64,000 nt of DNA, taken from Strongylocentrotus droebachiensis (taxonomy: Eukaryota > Echinodermata > Echinoidea > Camarodonta > Strongylocentrotidae). Positions 46,501 through 58,500 of the stretch are shown here, in pieces. A model generated the notes under the pieces. It saw only the letters and a list, made by a program, of their open reading frames with translations. It searched no databases and had not been told where the DNA came from. The stretch is taken from contig JAVYIG010002513.1 of the NCBI GenBank assembly GCA_035222895.1, forward strand, positions 62,001 to 126,000, in the 5' to 3' direction. Each line of letters begins with the position of its first letter. Position 1 is the first letter of the stretch. Position numbers and translations under genes: made by a program.

Positions 46501-49500
46501 CCAAATTTATTTATTAATTTATTGAATTTTCTCAACAACAAAAAAAGGAATAAAAAGAAAATAAGCAGAAGGAAAGGGGATGGAAAGAGAAAGAATCATA
46601 AAAATAGTCATTTATGACATGAAATTGTACATATGTATATAGACCCTACCGGTATATAAATAATTCATAAAACAGTGTGTGGCAAAAATAGTCAACTGTG
46701 ACTGATTGCCAAACAAAATCAAATCAAGAAGAAGAAGAAGTTCTTCCACAGGAATAAGATGATGGGGTCTTAGTTTTGAAGATTTTTTTGCTTGTTTGAA
46801 ATAACCGGGTCTGGAAGAAAAACTACGCTCTAAACCCATGCTTTATTACCGGGTCTTAGTTTGGAAGATGGTGGGGTCTTAGTTTAAAAGCTTTTTTTTT
46901 TTTTTTTTTAACTTTTGAATAACCGGGTCTGGAGGAAAGACTACGCTCGATTCTCATGTTATTCCACAGGAAAAGGATTATGGGATCTTAGTTTTGAAGA
47001 TTTTTTAAATTTTTGAAATAACCGGGTCTGGAGTAAAGACTGCGCGCTATACCCATGCTTTATTACAGGGTTTTAGTTTTGAACAAATTCGACAAAATAT
47101 CCCTTCAAATTTATTACATTTGTGGGTAAAGTCATTATTACATTTGTGGGTGATTCAAAATTATTACATTTGTGGGTAAAGTGGTTATTACATTTGTGGG
47201 TGATATTATTACATTTGTGGGTAAAGTGGTTATTACATTTGTGGGTGTTATTACATTTGTGGGTAAAGTGTTATTACATTTGTGGGTGTAACATCCCCCC
47301 TGTAGTAATTTCGCGACTTCTCCGAAACCGCGGCAGATATAAAGTTTTTCTTTCATGACTTTTTTCTTTCGAGTCTTACGCATCTTTTAAAACAATTTTT
47401 TCGAAAATCGCAAGTATAGTTTCAAAATCATGGGACCTTTTGTCTTTGCATGTCAGCCCGAAAATCGCTCATTTTTGTGATTTGTGTACAAAACATAATT
47501 TTTCCTAAAAGGAGATAAAACATTGGTTATTTAGTCTTGTTTAAAGTTTAGGTATTTTTGGGGGGTCAAAATAGCTGAATTGTTGTTAGAAATGAAATAA
47601 AACAACAAAAACAATAATATACATCAGTTAAAAAAACAATGAAATACATAAGAAATTATCAAAACAAGAGATAACATAAGGAATTACCTGGCTCTTCCAA
47701 TTTGTTGTTCCAAATGGTCTAACAAATATATGTAGTGAAAAAGAATGTTTGAATATGAATATTATATGATTTATGGGTAAAAAAATGTGAATGTTATGAC
47801 CTTAATTGCATAAAATACCATACATATGCAAATGAGTGAATTTTTCAAAAAAAAATTAAATTTCCATCGACATGCATGCACATTTTCGTGTCAATCGGCA
47901 ATTTCAATGCCAGGAAGATCTTAGTGGGGGGGGGGGAGGGGGGGGGGGGGGGGCAAATAAGCCTCCCCGGGCTATGCAGTTTCAAATTGCCCCGAGCTAT
48001 ATAGGGATAAAAGTGAAGTTTTTTGCAGAACATTATACTTTTAACTCAAGCTATATGAATTCTGTATCATAAACCGCACTTGATAGACCCTCTTTATAAT
48101 AATTTCCTTTTTCTGCTAATATAAGACTATTACATTTTTTCCTATAAAACATATTGACTGAACTTGCTAAAATATCAACTCATCTTCACTACTATGTGTG
48201 TACATTAATTCATCATGGCAAGGATATAGAGTATAAACACAGATACATACCTTTAAAGTCGATGCCTTTGCATTCAGGTAAGAAAAGAACTCCTCATGAA
48301 AATGTCCACCTAGTGTCAGGTCAATTAGTTTTGGCATGGAACACAAAGCTTCTACTAGGTGATGTGAAGAGGCTGATGTCAGACACGTTAAAAATGTAAG
48401 CTTGACAGTTCGGACCTAAATGTATACAAACAGTGATTCATTACATGTAGTACATTACCAGAGTACATGTTTTTATTGAATGACTGCAAAGATAACTTGG
48501 TGCTCAGGTTTACATGTTTGTGTATGGCTAATTGGCTATGCTTAGGTGACAAATGCTCTGGGCTTTATTTAGTCAACTTTATAGGATTTAGATAAAGGCT
48601 GCAAATAGGTTTGAGCTAAGGTTTAGTGATAGGCATACTTTTTTGGTGCAGGGTTTAAGTTAAGAATTTGGTTAGTGCAGGATAGCAACAACAGAGAAAT
48701 TGTTGATGAAGCATGTATCTAACAAGGGGAGGAATGACAATTAAAGCCATAGTGCAAATCTCTACATACTACATAGTGATGAATTCAAAAAATATATCCT
48801 ACCAGGTTGCACTTACTACACCTAGGTCGAGTGTGGCAAATGTAGATTAATGTCTTCCAAAGAACATTAGTGCTATGTATGGAAGGGATTTGAATCCCAT
48901 ACCTCATGGCTCACTGTCCGTAGAGTTATCCACTGGACCACAAACACCTCTACATGATCCATGGTTGATGGCTTGATGCCCATTATTTTAGAATGTACAT
49001 TATTCATATGATTGATTTTAATAAATAGAGCTGCATTTATTATGTTTGAAAATTAAACAAACAAAGAAGGAACTATAGCTTTGTCCATTATTTAAACACA
49101 TTTTTGATATTGCCTAAATGCTATATAATACCTTTATGACTAAAATTATGCATTGTACAATAATGTATATGTGGAGTGGGTACATGTAGTTGTGCTCAAA
49201 ATAAGTACACTGTGATCTAGATCTCTATCCTTGTTTTAAAGTGGGTATTGAAACTGAAGTATACATTGATACTGATGTCAGACCCATGATGACACCATTC
49301 CAACATTATGAATCGCTATGAACGTAAAAATATACATATTAGAAACAAAAATATTTGTATCTACTAGTGTTTAGAGTACTGCAGTGATCTGTTTATACTG
49401 AAATTGTATTACTGCATAATTAGCAAAAAAACACTCTCTTTCCCCATCAAGATGCTTACTCAAACACATCCAGTGTTCCAGTTATTCTCCTTCAAAGCCC

Positions 49501-52500
49501 AAACTATTTTTCATGAGGCAAACCTTTTAAAGTTTTATTTCTATATGAATACTGTATTATACACTGCATGCACATGATAGACCCTCTTTATAATACTTTC
49601 CTTTTTCTGCTAAGACTATCATATTTTCCATAAAATACAAAACATTACACACATTGAAATGTTTGTAACTGTTGCTAAAATATCATCACTCCTTAAAGTC
49701 ATCTCCACTACTACATGCATGAAAATGAATTCATCGTGACAAGGATATAGAGTACAAACACCCATACATACCTGTAAGGTTGACGACTTTGCATTCAGTG
49801 TAGAATAGAACTCCTCCTGGAAATGCTCTCCACTTAGTGTCAGGTCAGTCAGGTTTGGCAAGGAACACAAAGCATCTACGAGGTGATGTGAAGCGGCTGA
49901 TGTTGGACACCTTAAAGTTTCAAGCTTGAGAGTTTGGACCTACATGTATACAAACAGTCATTCATACAAGTTCATTTACCAGAGTACATGTTTTTATTGA
50001 ATGAATGCAAACATAACTTGGTGCTCAGGTATACATGTATGTGTATGGCTATGCTTAGGTGACACATGCTCTGGGCTTTATTTAGTCAACTATATAGGAT
50101 TTAGATAAAGGCTGCAAATAGATTTGAGCTAAGGTTTAGTGATAGGTATACTTTTTGGTGCAGGGTTTAAGTTTAGAATTTGGTTAGTGCAGGATAGTAA
50201 CAACAGAAAAATTGGTGACGAAGCATGTATCTAACAAGGGGAGGACTGGCAATTAAAGCCATAGTGCAAATCTCTACATACTACATAGTGATGACTTCAG
50301 TGATCTGTTTATACTGAAATTGTATTACTGCATAATTAGCATAATTAGCAAAAAAGTACTCTCTTTTCCCATCAAAATGCTTACTCAAGCACATCAAGTG
50401 TTCCAGTTATTCTCCTTCAATGACCAATCTATTTTTCAAGAGGCAGACCTTTTAAAGTTTTATTTCATTTTTGACTCAAGCTTCATGAATACTGTATCAT
50501 ACACTGCATGCACATGCTAGATCCTCTTTATAATACTTTCCTTTTTCTGCTAAGACTGTCATATTTTTATTCAATACACAACATTACACACATTGAAATT
50601 ATTGTAACTGTGGCTAAAATACCATCACTCCTTAAACTCATCTCCACTGCTATATGAATTCATCATGACAAGGATATAGAGTACAAACACACATACATAC
50701 CTGTATTAAGGTTAAAGCCCTTTCATTCATTGTAGAAAAGAACTCCTCATGGAAACCCACTCCATGTAGTGTCAAACCAGTCAGGTTTGGCATGGAACAC
50801 AAAGCATCTACGAGGTGATGTAAAGAGGCTGATGTCGGATCCCCAATGTCTATGAGCTTGACAGTTTGGACCTACATGTATACAAACAGTGATTCATTAC
50901 ATGCAGTACATTACCAGAGTACATGTTTTTATTGAATGAATGCAAAGATTGGGTGCAGGGTTTAAGTTAAGAATTTGGTTAGTGCAGGTAGTCACCACAG
51001 AAAAATTGTGAATGGAGCATGTACCTAACAAAAGGAGGACTGACCATTAAAGCCAACGTGCATTCAGCTTATACTGTACACTTGATAACCCCCTAGTACA
51101 AATTTCATGGAATTTGAACAAACACTTTTGAAATTATGATAAAATTTCAAAATCTTGATGTTGATGCCACACGAAAAACTAAGTTTGCAGAACTGAAATG
51201 ACATTTGACCTAGATTTTGTCACCTAAACGACTACTTACATGGTTGGTGATACTTGATAACCCTTATGTTCAAGTTTCATGGAATAGGAATTTATAGTTT
51301 CAAAATTATGATTAAAAAAAAAATCTTAACATTTCGGTAAGTTTTGATGATGATGCCACAACATAGTCTAAGTTTGTTGACCTGAAATGACCTTTGACCT
51401 TTACTTTGTGACCTGCAATTCTACTTGAATGATTGGGAATACTTGATTATCCTTTATGCCAAATTTCATTGAATAAGAACTTATTGTTTCAAAATTATAT
51501 TACAAATTCAAAATCTTAACCAAGGTTAAGTTTTTGATGTTGACGTCACAGCCGCCGTCACTGGAAAAGCGGTGTCTATCCCTCGCTTTTGCTATGCAGG
51601 CGAGAATAAAAAAATGTATGATTTTATTATATCACAGATTATCAGGTACAGTATATTAGGTCATGGATGTTAGAGGGTGGAAATAGGCATATCAAGACCC
51701 ATTCTTAAAAAATGCATGTCTACAGATGCCTGATGGATTTGCAATTATAGGGGAAGTCCACCCTGATATAAAGTTGGTTTTTAATAAAATCAGAAAAATG
51801 AGAGAAACTAATTACTGAAAGTTTGAGCAATATCCGATTTTAATTAGGAAAGTTATGAATTTTAAATCAGTTTAATTATTATTTTTTAATTTTTATTTAA
51901 TCAAACTGTCACCGACGTGTTTAATTTTCTGCTCCTTCTCAGGGTGGACGGCCCCTTTTAATAATAATACTTATTAATGTATGAAAGATATCAAACTTAC
52001 CATATCTGCATATACAAGTCCACTGAATACATACATGTAACCTGCTATGGTGTGTGCTGTCATACAAAGGTTTAATGTTAGAGATGACTTTCCACCCCTC
52101 ACCAAGGCTGCGGTATCTAGGTCCTGACTTTCAAAGGATACATCAACTACGAAATCCATCTCCGTTCGGTCTGGGGTGTTACCCTGTACCATGCATTTCA
52201 TGATATGGTTTGCAATGGTTTTGTCCCGTGATACAGTGAAGTAAAGGAGATGTCTAAACTCTTCTTTCCTAGGCAGCACTAATTGCTCAATCAGCCTGTT
52301 GAATTCATTGTGATCTAGTTCATACAGGGAAGCAAGATGGACCCCAGCCATGTACTCCTGAAAGAGTTTGTGTGGAAAGAAAATTGTAGACTGCAGGAAC
52401 GGACTGCTCTTATCATTTATAGATGACAATTTTTTCTCCTGAGACAATACCCCTACTCTGCAAGCTGTTTCAATGGAGTCTGAGCACTGTCCAAAATCAC

Positions 52501-55500
52501 CTTCTTTGAAAATAAGGGTGTTATCTTGTAGCCCAAGTAAAGCAGCTTTGGCAACTGGTTCCATGAGCTTTTCAATTCGAGAGCGATAGGCTTGAAAAGA
52601 TGGGCTGTCTAAATCTGTGATCTTTTTCTGAGCAAAATGCACCTTCAAGAATTCAAACATTTCATCAAATATTTGAGAAAAAGTTTGTAATGACTTAAAC
52701 TTTTCTTGTTTTTCGTCACCAAGTTCTCTCCACATAAAACAAAGCATAGCTATGTAGATAGGATACGGGGCCATATTCTCAGATATGATGGCATTGTCTT
52801 TGGTTAATTGGATAAGCTGATCTGCTGTGGCTCCATCATCTTGAAAGTACTTGTGAATGTAAACCTCCACATTCTCCTTGCTAAAACCTTCCACATTCAT
52901 GAAAGTGTACTGTTTGCTCAGACTATCATCCCATCTAATCTCCATGACCTTCCATGGGCGACTTGTCACCAACACCGGGGAAGCAGCAAGTTCATCTGAG
53001 CGAAGAATGTCTGTAAGTGCAATGTTACCTCTCTTTGAAAAACTTCCACTTGCCTCTGCACTGTTGACTTTTGACTGCGAAGTGGCACTTGTTGGGCTTG
53101 ATGACTTTGGCTGCATTAACTTCTGCCGCTTATTCTTGTTCTTCTTTGATTTGGATCTTGCCTTGGTTTGATCAGCAGACTTTGGCTGGTGACATTCTGA
53201 CTTTGAACCAGTTTCCCTTTGCTGTACAACTTTGCCATCAAACTCATCTAATCCATCAAACGCCATGAATACATCTTTTGGATTTGAACGGATGTACTCA
53301 GTGATCTGGATGGCTGTTGCTGGGTTGTCCTTGGAGAGATATGACTTGGCAATCTCACCGATCGTGTATTGCTTGGCTTCACGAAAAGGGACAACAAGTA
53401 CCCACACAAACTTTGGGAGAACAGGACTGTCATTTATCCAGTCCCAGGCAATCTTAGCACAAAATGTTGTCTTTCCAGCCCCAGCCTCTCCTTGAACCAT
53501 GATCCGCTTGGGGAACTCTCCATTGACTTTTAGATCAAAGAGATCCTTGTACTCAAGTGGTCGCTTGCGTTGTCGATCTTCCTTTTCCAAGACAAGGTTT
53601 GTGTACATGTCGTCCCATTGCACAGTGGAAGTTGGGATGAGAGGATCAGCTCTTATCTTACAGAGAGTTGTCCGGTACTTCAATTTGAAATCATCTGCAC
53701 ATCTCTTAATCAGGTCAGGAGAAAGTGGTTGGGTCTGTGATCCTGGCATTGAAATAGGTGCACCTATAAATTTAATAACATACATGTAAGTGTGACAATT
53801 TTTCCCTGAATATCAAAAATATTTCTTTGAGGATATTTGTAACATACACATGAATACAAGAATGATGTTTGTTTGTTTTGTTGTTGTGAACTATACATTT
53901 TCATTTTTAGTCCTGCTGTTTCAGGGTGTTCTCTGGACAAAGATTCAAAGAGAACACATGATAATTTATTGTCTTTGCAGTTTACTTTTTACACATCATA
54001 CATGTATACTATTGTTGATGCGTGACACATGTCTGTTTGTTTTCTAACTTAAAAGTATCTCAATAGAATTTGTCTTTCTGTATGAACGTATACATGTCTA
54101 TTTATGTATCTATTCAAAACATGTAAATATCATTAATTTCCATCGCTAACAGTATAGATCATAATGATGAACCTTATAAACCTTATGAATTACAGCTCAA
54201 AGAACAATTCCACGCGATATAGAAAGACTAAACTGAGAGAAATGTAGTTTTCCTTTTGTTTTGTACTAAAAAATCTGAAATTCTCCATTTTGGGGCGGAC
54301 ATAAGCTAGGTCACAAAAGATAAAACGACTTTGTAATGGAACAATTTTCATAAAATTGGTGTCAAAAGATGAGCATGAATCGCCAAGAAATTTGAATGAC
54401 AATCCTTGTACATGCAGCTTCATGTAAAACTAATTTGATCATCTTCCTTTAATACACAGCACAAAGTGAGTGGGTCTGCAACCATGTATTATTGGTCACA
54501 GCCCAGGCGACCAACAGCCCACAAGACGGACAATATATGTCTAGCAAACCATCTAAAAAGTTGTCAGAAGATCCATGAGACCAAAGACCCATGGACTGAA
54601 AGCCCACAATACTGACATGTCAGTCTCATGGGTGTTCTGACAGCTATTTTGAGGGTTCACCAGACCGGCAGTATCAGTCTCATGGGATGTTCATCTAATG
54701 GGATGTGCTGCTATAAGAAACACTATTTGTACCAAATGAGAAAGTGTCAAATCAGTGTTTGTTGGCTGCCTGCAAGAGCAATATATTATCAATGGCAGTA
54801 AAGGCCTTCTTGAGAGCAGCCAACATGATTTCCTTCTTATTCTCACCTGTCCGCTGCAGGAAGAGACTGCCAGCGAGTAGTTCGCCAGAGAGGGACCCTA
54901 AGTCACTTCTTTCTAATTCCTCTGCAAGAAGAGCCCTGATGTCTGTGTCTGGAGGCTGTTTGTCTCTCCATCTCGTGAACACTGTCATGAATGCATCACT
55001 GGTATTATGGCTATCTTTCTCGATTTGACCTAGCTCTGCGATGGAGATGTCCAGGTTAATGCCCACCTCTTTGTAGTAGCTAGGTTCAATTTGCTTGGAC
55101 AACTTTAAGAATTCCTTCTCACTGACAATCCTGTAATTATTTAAAAAAAATAACAAGCATCTCTTAAATATATCTCTTGGCTCTTATTGTGTTGTAATCC
55201 CTACTGTACATTCATTTAAGCACCTATTTTCATACTTTGTAAGTTTAGTTTAGTTCTAATTGATGAGCCTTTGGCTTTGGGCAAAACAGACAGTACAACT
55301 AACTACATGGAAGAATAAACTACTCCAGCCTACAAATATGTACACTAGGTCCTACAGTTGAGCATTGTCAGTACCTGCGCATACCTACCTGATTTTATTA
55401 AGCTACAAATACTGATAAGATATATTTAAAAGTACACACACAAGGCTAAGTACCTCATTAAGCACCGCACTGAAATATGAAAGAAATATTAACATGCATG

Positions 55501-58500
55501 TATGTGATGTTACGGTTCCATGACACATGCTCCGCCGACGATTGCTCCGCAAAACGCGACAATTGCTCCGCGACATTTGCTCCGACGTCAAATGCTCCGC
55601 CAACAGGTGCTCCGCCGACAGATGCTCCGCCGACAATTGCTCCGCCGACAGATGCTCCGCCGACAATTGCTCCGCCGACAATTGCTCCGCCGACAATTGC
55701 TCCGCCGACAATTGCTCCGCCGTCAATTGCTCCGCAAAACGCGACAATTGCTCCGCCGACATTTGCTCCGCCTGACGCGACACTTGCTCCGCCGACATTT
55801 GCTCCGCCGACAATTGCTCCGCCGACAATTGCTCCGCCTGAAGCGACAATTGCTCCGCCTGAAGCGACAATTGCTCCGCCGACATTTGCTCCGCTGACAA
55901 TTGCTCCGCCGACAATTGCTCCGCCTGACGCGACACTTGCTCCGCCGACATTTGCTCCGCCGACATTTGCTCCGCCGACAATTGCTCCGCCGACAATTGC
56001 TCCGCCTGAAGCGACAATTGCTCCGGTGACATTTGCTCCGACGACATTTGCTCCGCCCAAAAAGTGTCCCTTAAACTACAAATGCTACTAGTACTACGAC
56101 AAAATAATGCTTCGCCGACAATATTTTTTTTTACACGGGTTATTTTCGTTTCTTTTTTTTTCTTCTTCATTTTCTGAATGCATTTCATGAAATAATGTAG
56201 ATGAAATGAAATGAATGAATGTTGATGAAGTGGGAGGAAAAAGGAGTTACCTAAAAGTCATTTCGAATATACTGAAATAACTTTCCATCTATCACTGTAC
56301 GTCCCATATATAATGTACACTAAACACTCATTACATGTCGTGGGAAGTTTTTAAAAAAAAGTAGAGCAGCAAGCCACATTCCCCAATACGCGCATACCTC
56401 CTAGTTAATTTCAAACAGCTCATCAATATGTAAGACCTGAAATAACCTCAATGTGTAGTATATGGTCATGTTACTTTTCTATTGTTGTTGTTCTGATATG
56501 CTCTGATGTGGCTCCAGAGCTACTTGATTTCAAAATTAATGCTTATTTTGCATCGTAAACATCCAGGTTGTTCATAATTTGGTAGTAAACAGTGGGGGAA
56601 GAGCTCGGTAAACAAGGATTCTGATGTTGAGTTTACATCCCGTGTATGTCCACTGGACATTTCTACTCTGAACATTCCTATACTCTTTTTGGATTAATTT
56701 TGTAAGAGAATATATGATATATTGTTTGCCGAAGTGTGCCGGATATTATTTAAGCTTTCTTAAGGTGCCTGAAAATGTCTGTTCTGGAGATGCCGTTCAG
56801 TAATGTTCTCCGGCTTACCAGTTGTTTAATACCTCCATAATATATAGCCATTTGCAATATCAGTATTGCACTAAGTAGTGTGGAGCTGTATAATCCCTTG
56901 ATGTAGGTAGGCTATGTTATACGCCAAGAATATGAAGAGTATTCTTGCAAAAGGACCTAAATCCACTTTAGCTATTTGGGAGTAGATCGAGGTTTTTATT
57001 TTAGACATTTTCTTTGTTCTTTCACCATAAGTTTTTCTTATATCTTGAAGAGTTACCATAAGATGTAATCATATGACAGTTTGAATAATCTTGCAGTTAT
57101 TTACCCCCCCCCCAAAAAAAAAAGAAGATTATTTAAAGGGAAAACAAAATTATAACCCTTTAAAAATGCAATCATTTTCTTCCTCAGGAATGTTTAATGA
57201 AACACCATACTTGTGAGGTCTTCATGTAAATCAGATCATTATCTAGAAGGTCAAGAGAAAGAAATTGTATACATATCTCAGAACATTAAAGCAATGTACA
57301 TATTCCCTCCGAGAGGATATATTACTTGATTGATGATTCACAGCATGATAGTCATAGCCAGGAAGCTGGAAATATGTGGGTAATAATCAAGAAAACAAAT
57401 TACCCAAAACATGTTTTCATTTGTTTTTCTCATCCACCCCGTTTAACGGTGCCTATTAATTTTAAAAGCTTATTTTGCAATCTTTCTATTTTAGAGCAGT
57501 TCGACGAATGTACGTTTCCTGTTTGAGCTGTAATTTGTTAGATTGTTATTAAGGAAATTTACCATCCAACAATTGATATGTAGGATTGTTTTATGTTATA
57601 ATGCTGCCTGTTGCATACCATTTGAGAGTGTTTGGGCAATTGTTCGGTTAACAGGAGTAAGAGAAATGTTTCTCATCCTTTTTGAACATATTTGCAATAT
57701 CAGCATAGATTCTTTGATATGTTAATTGTATTTATTGTATGGTGCTCAATCCTCTTGTTTTCGAGTTTGGTTTTTAAAAGATTTTTTGATCAATATCTCG
57801 GATGTCTGTTCTTTTTGCGTGTTGCCTAGTTTTGGAGACAATTAGGAATGACGCAAAAATAGGCCTACTTTATGTTCTTGCATAATAATGCATATCCAAA
57901 AACTGGTTAAAAACAACTTTAAGTTTTGGGAAAAGGATTTTTGTGTGTGTTTTCGCATTTTTTCCCCTTCTGAGTTAGGAAGAATGTCATAACTTTTTTT
58001 AAAGGTTCCCTGAAAGGGGGTTGCTCGTCAAAGGCCTTTATCATGTATATTTAGTAATGTCAAGAAATGGCTGGATTCGGGCTGAACATTCATGCCAGAA
58101 CAAATTGAGTTTGGTCCCTTGTAGTATTACTCGTTTATGCATGCAGCGCAAGTGCCTGAGGCGGACTTTCGTGTGCAAAATTATCGATTCGATAATCCCT
58201 AAATCTTGTTTATGTACACCTAATCTAATTTCATAATGCTTTGAAACGGTTTATTTCGAAATGTAATTGGATGACCAGAACTCCAATAAAAAATGGATTG
58301 GAATTGAGATAAGAAGAAGATAAACCGAGTAGAAAATGATGTGACGGTCATGAAAATTAGGCCTATACAGTTTGTAGAAGAATTAGGTTAAAACAATATG
58401 AAGATAATTTTGAAAAAAGTTCTTTCAGGAAATGATAGTAACTTATGATATAACTTATCTGCATCATGAAATTGTTTGGTTGAATATGTGATGTAAGCTT

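Larger units (their letters stand above)
41344..47293. mobile_element. 6-kb foldback element (FB-1)
   Basis: Two collinear inverted arms around a unique centre (about 43014-43380). Both outer ends start TGTTACACCC followed by 8-10 tandem copies of TTATTACATTTGTGGGT (as its complement on the left, 41344-41510; as written on the right, 47107-47293). Inner arm parts are degenerate units with CTCCAGACCCGGTTATT and AACTAAGACCCCACCATCTT. The right arm is longer because it holds a mariner-like foldback (43905-44900), a SINE (45106-45301) and a MITE (45891-46356), all absent from the left arm. CCCCCCTG or C-runs flank both ends, so the target duplication is ambiguous. No transposase frame. Confidence 0.8.
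40373..48004. mobile_element. 7.6-kb nest of transposons in LRR3-LRR4 intron
   Basis: The outer ends are those of the 18389 MITE family: TTAA/CCCTATCTGG at 40369 and CTATATAGGG/ATAA at 48004. Paralogous introns at about 49505 and 50440 run straight across this point. Inside, in order: MITE part (40373-40910, holding a 141-bp palindrome), broken TTAA MITE (40911-41299), start of a second MITE copy, a 6-kb foldback (41344-47293) and the rest of the MITE (47294-48004). Confidence 0.75.
48416..50700. repeat. Tandemly duplicated LRR exon-intron units
   Basis: Introns after each LRR exon share TGTATACAAACAGTGATTCA, AGTACATGTTTTTATTGAAT, GGTGCAGGGTTTAAGTTAAG and CTTTATAATACTTTCCTTTT blocks in the same order (48420, 49945, 50878; also parts at 38550 and 39260). 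The repeated unit is therefore exon plus intron, about 1.4-1.5 kb, shortened in the LRR1-LRR2 intron. Confidence 0.85.

Noticed and set aside
55477-56188. Long ORFs on both strands across the 15-bp repeats (Pro/Thr/Ala, AEQLS and GGAI strings)
   Set aside because: A 15-bp tandem unit keeps every stop-free frame open; several frames and both strands are open at once, and the mirrored arm at 59190-59730 does the same. It is transposon arm, not protein.
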